Of a stretch of 64,000 nucleotides of DNA, positions 56,155 to 64,000 are shown piece after piece. The position numbers and the translations under genes were made by a program. Origin of the DNA: Microcyclospora pomicola (lineage: Eukaryota > Ascomycota > Dothideomycetes > Capnodiales); NCBI GenBank assembly GCA_002786065.1, contig NHNY01000005.1, forward strand, positions 1 through 64,000, in the 5' to 3' direction. Below the pieces are notes generated by a model. That model saw only the letters and a program-made list of their open reading frames with translations. It was not told where the DNA came from and searched no databases. Every line of letters starts with the position of its first letter. The stretch's first letter is position 1.

Positions 56155-57478
56155 TCTTCTTCACGTTGCTTTGCTTCCTCGCGACATACCCCAAAGACTA
56201 ATTGAGAATTGTCTAAGTCGGGCGCAGGAAGCGTGTTTTTCATAGTTGAAACGGCCTATTCACGCACTCATATACCATTGCACGCTATATATGACTATAT
56301 ATTCTTGCTACGATACTTGATGATCTAATTCGCAAATCTGTTCCACGTCCCCTCTCTTCTCTACTTCATCCAAGACTTTAGCACACCACAACCTGCACTT
56401 CATGATGCTCCGACGCGGAGAAGGCTACCACCGTCTACCATGGCCACCCAATTCTTCCAATGAGCCATCATAGGTATCGTTCGGTCTTGAGAATAGTGGT
56501 CGTCTCATCGCATCCTTGAAATCGTCGCGATGCTGAGCGTGCTTGCACCTTCCTTCCCACTTCTTTCTATGTCCGGCCAGGCAAGGCTGCTTTGCAGTTG
56601 GAGTGTCGTGCGAAGAGATACGTGGATCCTGGCTCTCGACACTCGCAGTCCGCTCGGTGTAGATAAGGTATACAAGGCGTCACGTCAGACACATCGTCAC
56701 CTAGGTGCCTTAGGTACCTGTGAAGATCCATGATACCTTACGATGACTCTATACCATCTCAATGCTGTGATTGCCATTTCGCGCATATGAGTCGACGTCT
56801 CAACGAATGATCTGGCACGAAAATTGTACGACTGATATCTATCTGCGAGGATGTACAGTACCTCAGATATGGACGCTCACTGCGCATGCTAGACATTGCC
56901 AAGGTACTGAACGGCAATAGATATCTGTACCTACAGCTATACACGCACGCCCACAAACACCGACACACATCCCATGCAGGGTCAGGCAAAACCTCGCTCG
57001 AGTGAGTGATGGACAGGGGAAAGCTTGTCTGCTCTTGGCGCGAGCGTTGTGCAGCCTCTTATCGATCGCGTGGTGGCACGCGGCACGTCCGATTGCATCT
57101 TTCATAACTTTCAGCCCTCCTGCGGCGCCGAAGGCGTGCGCTCTTCTGTCATCGAGGCAAGGTATTGGCCAGTCTCGACCGTGCCAGTCCGCCATGTCGT
57201 CGCATCCGTTGATGGCAGATTTGAAGTATACATATTGGCTGCTTCGTGCAATCAGGACACCCTACCATGGCTGCGTCCCGGAGCGCGGTTCGCCAGAGCC
57301 ATCATTAGACTTTTAGCACAAACCCCAGAGTCTGGTCGTGCTGGCGCCGCTTTGGCTGCTTTCGAGGCGCCGATCTCGAAACACTACATGTACTTCTACA
57401 CCCCTCCTCGCACGACTTTGTGCTCCTCGAGCTCGACTGGTCTGGCCCCTGCTCCGTCTCTGCACCACCACCGCTGTC
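56155..57478. other. Intergenic region, 1.3 kb
   Basis: Between the peroxidase and the Pgc1-like gene. Short frames only; nothing supported. Confidence 0.4.
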
Positions 57479-58519
57479 ATGGGGGAGCCAGGTAGCATTC
57501 GATCTGTCCTACCGGGGCGTCCACAACCTGGGGCGCAGACCCCTTACGACCTCGACGACCGTGCCTTTCCGAGCCCGACCTTCACCAAGGCCCGCCTGGA
57601 TGCGCAGAAGCGCCGACTACCTCAATGTATCGCACATCGAGGCTTTCGTGCCAAGTTCCCCGAAAACACAATAGCGGCCTTCCGCGGCGCTGTGGACGCT
57701 GGCGCCCACGCACTGGAGACTGATGTTCACCTTACCAAAGATAATGTGGTCGTGCTAAGTCATGACGCAACGCTGAAGCGGTGTTTTGGGCTGCCGGACA
57801 AGATCATCTCCAAGACTTGGGCAGAGATCAAGGAGCTACGCACGCTCGCAGAACCTCACGAGCCAATGCCGCGGTTGCAAGATGCTCTGGAATACCTTGC
57901 GCAGCCGGGCATGGAGGAGATCTGGCTGCTGTTGGACATCAAGCTGGATAATGATGCGGATGCAGTCATGCGGTTGATCGCAGAGACGATCGAAGCGGCA
58001 CCTCAGGCTCAACATAGACGGTGGACGGACAGGATCGTCATGGGCATCTGGGCGGCGAAATACCTGCCTCTGGCCAAGAAGTATGTGCCAGAGTTCCCTG
58101 TCATGCACATTGGCTTCTCAGTGTCCTATGCACGGCACTTCTTCAAGATCCCGAACGTCGGCTTCAACATGCTTCTACCAATGCTGGTAGCCCCAGGCGG
58201 CAAGCGATTCCTGCGCGACGCCCGCGAGAAGTACCATCGGCACGTATTGGCGTGGACGGTGAACGCAGAAGACAAGATGGAGTGGTGCATTCGGCGAAGA
58301 CTTGACGGTGTGATCACGGATGACCCCGTCTTGTTCCTACAGGTCTGTCGCCGACATGACGAGGATGAGAAGGAGAAGTTTTTCTCCTTGAGCGTAAAAG
58401 GATACTGGGATGTCTACAAGATCTGGATATGGGCTTATGTACTGCTTTTCTTCATCAAGAAGAAGTTCATGCCGGTGGCCAGTCGGGAGATGATACGGGC
58501 GGGTACCAAAAGTCCTTGA
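57479..58519 (+). CDS. PGC1: Glycerophosphodiester phosphodiesterase-type phosphatidylglycerol phospholipase C (Pgc1-like)
   Basis: A 346-residue member of the GDPD family; the closest match by pattern is yeast Pgc1, which degrades phosphatidylglycerol to diacylglycerol. Catalytic/metal residues are visible: HRG at 53-55, EN at 62-63, E80 and D82 in ALETDVHLTKD, and H95-D96 in VLSHD. Downstream come EEIWLLLDIKLDND, ending with DGVITDDPVLFL, the typical family end. The C-terminus has a hydrophobic stretch IWIWAYVLLFF next to a basic IKKKF, consistent with the tail anchor that in yeast attaches the enzyme to lipid droplets, ER or mitochondria. Start is the ATG at 57479; the open frame upstream lacks ATG. 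Single exon, 290 bp before gamma-tubulin. Confidence 0.85.
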   Translation: MGEPGSIRSVLPGRPQPGAQTPYDLDDRAFPSPTFTKARLDAQKRRLPQCIAHRGFRAKFPENTIAAFRGAVDAGAHALETDVHLTKDNVVVLSHDATLKRCFGLPDKIISKTWAEIKELRTLAEPHEPMPRLQDALEYLAQPGMEEIWLLLDIKLDNDADAVMRLIAETIEAAPQAQHRRWTDRIVMGIWAAKYLPLAKKYVPEFPVMHIGFSVSYARHFFKIPNVGFNMLLPMLVAPGGKRFLRDAREKYHRHVLAWTVNAEDKMEWCIRRRLDGVITDDPVLFLQVCRRHDEDEKEKFFSLSVKGYWDVYKIWIWAYVLLFFIKKKFMPVASREMIRAGTKSP

Positions 58520-58811
58520 CAGCATGTTTATGGAATTCACTACTGTATGCACATATGAAAGCATGAAACGAAGGTCTGGGATTGGTAGGTAGGAAGTGTA
58601 CAATAACATATGATGATCCCTCACACGATTTCGCGTGATGTGCAGGACCCTCACTTGCGGGGCGTGATTGCGGGCGACGCGCGACCCCACCAAGAATTAG
58701 AGGTCGCGTTCCAGCGCGACACCAAGTTACAGCCTATGTACTTTACTGCACGTTGCTCACCGACTGACATACACATGAACATTTGACATACCTTTCGCGC
58801 AAACGGCTACA

Positions 58812-60352
58812 ATGCCGCGGTAAGACATTGCTCGATCACCTGCATCACTTCTATCCACCTGACTGACATATCGAACCACAGCGAGATCATCACGCTCCAA
58901 GCTGGACAATGCGGCAACAGTGTCGGGTCGCAGTTCTGGCAGCAACTCTGCCAAGAGCACGGCATCAACCAAGATGGTAATCTGGCGGACTTCGCGACCG
59001 AAGGCGGCGATCGCAAGGATGTCTTCTTCTACCAGTCCGACGACACACGCTACATTCCACGCGCCATCCTGCTCGATTTCGAACCGCGCGTCATCAATGG
59101 CATCCAAGCCTCGCCGTACGGCAACATCTACAACCCGGAGAACTTCTACGTGCACAAAGAGGGGACGGGAGCGGGAAATAACTGGGCCCAGGGCTATGCG
59201 ATGGGCAGTCAGGTCGAGGACGAAGTGTTCGATATGATTGATCGCGAGGCGGATGGCAGTGACAGTCTGGAAGGGTTCATGCTGCTGCATTCGATCGCTG
59301 GTGGCACAGGATCCGGGTTGGGCTCGTTCCTGCTCGAGCGGCTGAACGATCGGTTTCCCAAGAAGCTGATCCAGACGTACTCGGTGTTTCCCGACATGCA
59401 GGGCGGGGTGGTGGTGCAGCCGTACAACTCATTGCTGGCGATGAGACGGTTGACCGAGAACGCAGACTCGGTCGTGGTGCTAGACAACGGAGCGTTGTCA
59501 AGGATCGCTGCGGACACACTGCACGTGCAGGAGCCGTCGCTGCAGCAGACGAACCAGTTGATGAGCACTGTCATGTCTGCCTCCACCACAACCCTGCGGT
59601 ATCCAGGGTATATGCACAACGATCTGGTCGGCATCGTTGCGAGTCTGATCCCCACGCCGAGATGCCATTTCTTGCAGACGAGTTACACGCCGTTCACAGG
59701 CGACAATGTCGATTCGGCAAAGACGGTGCGCAAAACCACAGTTCTTGACGTGATGCGACGACTGCTGCAACCGAAGAACCAGATGGTGTCAACCAAGCCG
59801 GGCAAGAACAGTTGCTATATTTCGATCTTAAACATCATCATGGGCGAAGCAGATCCTACTGATGTAAGTGCTTTCCTTGTGTTGCGGAGTACTCCACCAT
59901 CATGATCGATCGACTGAACTTATCAGGTACACAAATCCCTCCTCCGCATTCGTGAGAGAAACCTCGCACAGTTCATCCCATGGGGACCAGCCAGCATCCA
60001 AGTCGCCCTGACCCGCACATCTCCCTACATGCAGCCACCATACACCACGCGTGTTCCCCCACGAGTCAGCGGCCTGATGCTCGCCAACCACACCGGCATC
60101 GCGACGCTCTTCAAGCGCATCCTTGCGCAGTACACGCAATTGCGCAAGCGTAACGCTTTCCTCGACGGTTACAAACGCGAGGAGACGTTCCGCGACGGCC
60201 TGGCGCAGTTCGATGAGGCGAAGGAAGTCGTCACCGATCTGATCGCTGAGTACGAGGACGCGGAGAAGGCAGACTACCTTACGAAGGGAACGGAAGCCGA
60301 GGTCGACGAGGTTGGTAAGGACGGTAGGGTGGATGGGGTCACAGGCCGCTAG
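58812..60352 (+). CDS. mipA/TUB4: Gamma-tubulin
   Basis: The microtubule-nucleating tubulin at spindle pole bodies. Three exons: 58812-58819, 58882-59863 and 59927-60352, giving 471 residues. The first exon is only 8 nt (ATGCCGCG), so the initial [15 protein letters not shown] is built across intron 1. Other marks are [18 protein letters not shown], the GTP-binding [20 protein letters not shown], and [35 protein letters not shown]. The replacement of beta-tubulin-type loops by these marks the gamma class; the Gln/Glu-rich acidic tail ([19 protein letters not shown]) is also gamma-like. Fungal gamma-tubulins run about 450-475 residues. In Aspergillus it is mipA. Confidence 0.95.
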
Positions 60353-61234
60353 AGCAATGGTCGATCCTTTCGATGCCACGTCTTGGTGTTAATTCGGTAG
60401 CAGCGGCGGTGTTCTGGCGTTTACAGTCACGGTTCAAAAGATGCTTCCCAACACAATTCCTCTCGCGGCTATGTGAAGAATTGTGCTCGTAGGTGTGGTT
60501 GAGCTTTAGACTTTTGGACTTGTGCTGGGAAAGGAATTCGTTATAACAGGACGAGCAAACGGACGTGAGCATGACTACATAAGGTAATCATCGTAGTATC
60601 ATTCTGCAGCGTTCACCGTCCAAATTGATTAGACAGCGGTCACAATTGAAACGTACTCTGGCCAAAACACACCGCATTTGCTTATGAATCCTTAGCCATC
60701 GCTCCTGATCGACAATAGAGGTCCCGTTGTAGAAGATGGACGGTCATATGCTGATCCATTTTTCTGGATTGTATCTATTATGGCGGGCGGTGGATTTGGT
60801 CGATGGTACATTCATGTGGACGGTGCTGTAAGCGTGCTGATACCGTCTTGTAACCGTGTCATAGAGATCTACCGTGTCAGAGATATTTACCGTGTCGCAG
60901 GATTCTACCGTGTCAGGGAAGATTGGCGTGTCGGGGAGAATTAACGTGTCAGGGAGATTTAACGTGTCGTAGGACTTTACCGTGTCAGGGAAATTTACCG
61001 TGTCAGCACCGCGATTCTGTATGTTCGGGATTACCCGCGTTAGCACCCGTCCTATCACAACGAATGACTGATCCCAATCGGACTTGTATGACTTAGTATT
61101 TTGGGTAGAGATGGATACAGTTCGTTTGCACCACACTGCAATCTTGTGAACCTTGGTTTCTAAAGACATCTTGTTCATATCCAAAATCTGTGGAAACCGT
61201 CAAATCGATCAAATCCACAGAAATCACAGACGCC
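60353..61234. other. Intergenic region gamma-tubulin / translin, with minisatellite
   Basis: About 880 bp, dominated by the 18-bp minisatellite at 60853-61007 described separately. A minus-strand frame (60744 to about 61178) stays open through it and would encode a six-residue-repeat protein; it has no other support. Nothing else recognised. Confidence 0.5.
60853..61007. repeat. 18-bp minisatellite, eight copies plus a partial
   Basis: Eight consecutive 18-bp units start at 60853, 60871, 60889, 60907, 60925, 60943, 60961 and 60979, with a partial ninth at 60997. The invariant core is CGTGTC (A/G-rich after it), as in ACCGTGTCAGGGAAATTT. Units differ at several positions but never in length, so the period is exact. 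Because 18 is a multiple of three, a minus-strand frame stays open and reads as repeats of a DTV/DTL hexapeptide. Confidence 0.92.
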
Positions 61235-62263
61235 ATGGCGACCTCGAGCAATGCCAACGACAGCGTCATCTCCGCAAGCATCTTCCAGGACTTGCAGACC
61301 AAGATTGATGAGGATTCTGCCGTGAAAGACGTTGGCCTCGCCCTATTTCCCCAGTATTATGCTCACCTCATCGCTAATTCGATATCAAGGCTCTTCGAGA
61401 TATTGTGCAAACGCTGGAGAAACAAGGTTCGTGGCTCTTGCGATGCTGGCTAGAAGAGCAACCTTTTTACGCTTTGCATTCGGATGACTGCTTGAAGCTC
61501 AATAGCTGATCACGACACTAGATCGAACTACACAATCGACCTTGTCTCGCGCACATTCCACGGCTAGTGCAGATCGTACGTCTTCCTTGTCGCACTGTGG
61601 GAGTCCGGCACTTCGCCACCACTTTTATCCCCTCTTCTGCAATCTTGCCGTTGACGAATAGAGCAGTCCCACCCGTGCTTTCCGCAGCCTCTACATCGAT
61701 CCAATCCGAAGTGGCGACCATACAGACTCTCGCAGCGCTCGCCTCAAAGTACCCGTATTACAAGTTCAACTATGCCTGGACGCGACAGGTCCAAGATGCC
61801 ACTCTGTCCATTCTGCTGCATGCGTGGCTTGAACGAAGCAGCGCTGGCCGCAAGAGCGCAGAGCTCCTGCTGACACTCGAAGAAGCTGGCGCGATCATGG
61901 GCGGTGCGTTCAAATGCTTGAGACTGGATTTATGTTCGGACGCACTGACATCTCCCTATCACAGTCCCTGTCAATCTCAAAACGTCCGACGCCTTCCACT
62001 TGACCATCGAGGAATACCTTCTCGCTTTGATCTCCCTCCTCGACGAGCTGGCACGACTGGCTCGCAACAGCGTCACACTAGGCGACCACGCGCGGCCGCT
62101 GCAGATCGCGCAGTTCATCAAGGATGTGCATGCTGGGTTCCAATTGCTCAATCTGCGGAACGACACGCTGCGGAAGCGGAGCGATGGCATCAAGTACCGC
62201 GTGAAGGAGGTCGAGGATGTGGTGTATGATCTCAGTCTTCGAGGATTATTACCCAAGAATTGA
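61235..62263 (+). CDS. Translin (ssDNA/RNA-binding, TRAX partner)
   Basis: Translin forms rings that bind single-stranded nucleic acid and, with TRAX, the C3PO endoribonuclease acting on small RNA and tRNA fragments. Five exons: 61235-61330, 61390-61426, 61522-61575, 61667-61903 and 61965-62263; frame is kept throughout and gives 240 residues. Recognised stretches are SIFQDLQTKIDEDS, ALRDIVQTLEKQ, YYKFNYAWTRQVQDATLSIL, LTIEEYLLALISLLDELARLARNSVTLGD, FIKDVHAGFQLLNLRNDTLRKRSDGIKY and VEDVVYDLSLRGL, all typical of the fold. The first intron's donor GTTGGC is weak, so the exon 1/2 junction is the least sure. TRAX is not in this window. The start is the ATG at 61235 (CGCCATGGCG). Confidence 0.9.
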
Positions 62264-62634
62264 TGTTGCGGATTGGGGCGGCGCTCATTGAAACAGTGAT
62301 GACCATAGGGGTGATTTTGCAACTTCTGAAAAGGTACCGTTGTCTTACATAGCCGAAAGTTGATAGCACGAGTCGAAAGCGTGCTCATACTGTACAACAG
62401 TTATACATTGTTCTTAGAATAGTGCTGCGAAGCTCGATCAATGACAGGGGGTTCTGCGCTTGAGTCCACGCTCTTCCCTGCGGCTCCATGTCTCCTGAGG
62501 CTGAGCTTCCGCGTAGACCTTGCTCATGTGCCTTACTTCCTTGCCCCCAGCAGAGCAAAGTATACAGCCCCATATCATACACTCTCCACGACGCACCTCC
62601 CATAATCACTGCCCCAGCATATTTCCATCTCCTC
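62264..62634. other. Convergent intergenic region translin / Tim9
   Basis: About 370 bp between two converging genes. No feature beyond 3' flanks. Confidence 0.4.
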
Positions 62635-63050
62635 CTATCTTCCTCCAATGACACCACCCTGCTGCGCCATGGCCGCATTCTGCTCCTGGAACCTCTCGCC
62701 CAACCGCTCCGAGCTCTTGAGAAACTTGTCCACGCAGCGCATCACGCATCCCTCCTCCTTGCTCTGCAGCGATTTGGAGGAGAAGTCGGTCACGCAGTCG
62801 TTGAAGCAGCGTTGCACGAGATTGGAGTACATCTGTGGGGCACGTTCAGTCAGATTCGTTGGGAACAGAGTTGGTAGGGCTCCCAGCTGGGTGGTGATGG
62901 GCGACAAACGTTCATGAAGTCTTTCATCTGCTTGCGTTCCATGCGTCCCTGCAGGTCGCGCTGCTCGGCCATCGTTAGGCTGTCGGGGCGATGCTGGTCA
63001 GTATGGGGACTCATTCCATCACGTTGGGAGTGTGTGGCTTACGAATCCAT
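62635..63050 (-). CDS. TIM9: Mitochondrial import chaperone Tim9
   Basis: A small Tim of the mitochondrial intermembrane space that, with Tim10, guides carrier-type membrane proteins (such as the carrier encoded in this window) to the inner membrane. Three exons on the minus strand: 63050-63043, 62979-62910 and 62832-62635, giving 91 residues. The protein begins [15 protein letters not shown], goes through RKQMKDFM (a Tim9 signature) and has twin CX3C: CFNDC and CVMRC. The tail EQNAAMAQQ fits too. The first exon is only eight nt. An internal ATG in exon 2 (62970) would give a shorter start, MAEQRDLQ, if the first intron were not used. Separated from translin by convergent orientation. Confidence 0.9.
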
Positions 63051-64000
63051 GCTTGACATGATTTGTGTGTGTGCGCGGGTCGAGACTTGTGTGCGATTCG
63101 CTGGTAATGGACAGGCGAGGAGTTGTGCGATGGGATGGATCGTTGGTGTTCAACAGCTTCTTAGGTACGACACATAGGACTCGGATTTCTTGGCCGCATA
63201 CCGTCGGTTTGCAGCTTGACGTTCCTTAGCGCCGGTTGCGGCCGCTCAAGGGTTGAAGCCTGAATTTGTGCCTGATTTCACGGCTCGGACTCGCATCCCG
63301 AGTGCCAGCCTGCTTCACCTGGACTGGTCCGACCTGCCAATGGAACCCGACCACTGTCGCCTGCAGTACGTGTACGCTGACGGGCAGTGCAGCGCCATCG
63401 GTCGTACAGTCGCGGGTACATCTGAAGCAACAGGCGCATGTTGGTGCAGCAGCGGGTAGGGTGGATGTATTTATGGCAACAGGGAACAATGTGAAACGGC
63501 CATGCACCTCCACCTGCCACGTCGTACCAGTCTTGACGAGTATAGACGTGCCTTATCCAGTCCCGTACATGAAGTCGACATGCAAATGCGCAATAGGATC
63601 GTTTAGATATGCCAGGTTTCCGCGCCGATCTCCATGCTGCAATACCTACAGAGACACTGTATCTTGGACTGTAGGTAGGTAAGGTATCGTTGATTTCAGG
63701 CGGCGGTTCTTAAAACGCCAAGACAAACCGTCTAGGTGAGCTAGAACTTCCTCTCCTCGCTCCAACAACAACTCGTGTCGCCGACCACCCACCATCCTTG
63801 TGCCTGCAGTCTAGCACCATAATACTCCTGCGTGTGCACTGCACCCGTCCTCTGCAAGCTTCGTATCAATCCGGTAGCATCATCCCGCGCATCTTGCGCC
63901 AGCTGCAGCACGGAACGCGGCGCGCTTCACCTTCACCACAGCCTGCAAGCTCTCCTTGCTCCAATTTCGGCTGACTCGACCTCACGCGTCACTTCACGTG
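63051..64000. other. Right-end region without supported gene
   Basis: No gene recognised. The last 280 bp are pyrimidine-rich on the plus strand and may be the promoter/leader of a plus-strand gene beyond the window. Frames on both strands around 63226-63680 overlap and have no family features. Confidence 0.4.

Overview
The window looks like a chromosome arm segment of a filamentous ascomycete, most likely a Dothideomycete (Capnodiales/Mycosphaerellales type). The signs are short spliceosomal introns (mostly about 50-170 nt, GT-AG, CTRAY-like branch sites), single-copy ascomycete genes (NsdD-type GATA factor, CFEM membrane protein, group II G-alpha, fungal Pgc1, heme-thiolate peroxidase) and a repeat island with a RIP-like signature (TpA high, CpA/TpG low, CpG kept). 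Species assignment is inference.

Positions 1-7000 are a repeat island. A fairly fresh Ty3/gypsy-type element (gag reading frame running off the left edge, plus a 216-bp LTR at 961-1176) sits inside an older, heavily RIP-mutated Ty3/gypsy fragment (1177 to about 4075). Behind that lies about 3 kb of RIP-mutated DNA I cannot classify, with a TAG microsatellite and a strong palindrome.

Positions 7670-64000 are ordinary euchromatin with 21 supported protein genes. In order: RIB1 (-), a CFEM transmembrane protein (+), transketolase (+), a MYND-finger protein (+), a Gln-rich unknown (-), ribosomal protein eL22 (-), an MFS transporter (-), a small orphan (+), a group II G-alpha (+), a SET-domain protein (+), a mitochondrial carrier (-), an ARF6-type GTPase (+), an NsdD-type GATA factor (+), glutamate-cysteine ligase (+), an unknown protein (-), a DUF1771-Smr protein with a CaaX end (+), a secreted heme-thiolate peroxidase (+), a Pgc1-like phosphodiesterase (+), gamma-tubulin (+), translin (+) and Tim9 (-). 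I rebuilt the exon structures of the intron-containing genes by hand; total lengths fit the families (transketolase 685 aa, G-alpha 355 aa, ARF6 183 aa, GCL 671 aa, gamma-tubulin 471 aa, translin 240 aa, Tim9 91 aa).

There is no operon or biosynthetic cluster. Genes are mostly housekeeping and signalling, unrelated in pathway, and no tRNA, rRNA or CRISPR was recognised. Two long gene-poor gaps stand out: 5.1 kb before the NsdD-type regulator and 4.3 kb before the peroxidase. The more unusual items are a predicted prenylated Smr protein, a minisatellite of exactly 18-bp units between gamma-tubulin and translin, several genes whose start codon is split off in an 8-15 nt first exon, a peroxidase with an atypical acid-base motif, and a CFEM protein without a visible signal peptide. 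I see no convincing wholly new multi-gene system.
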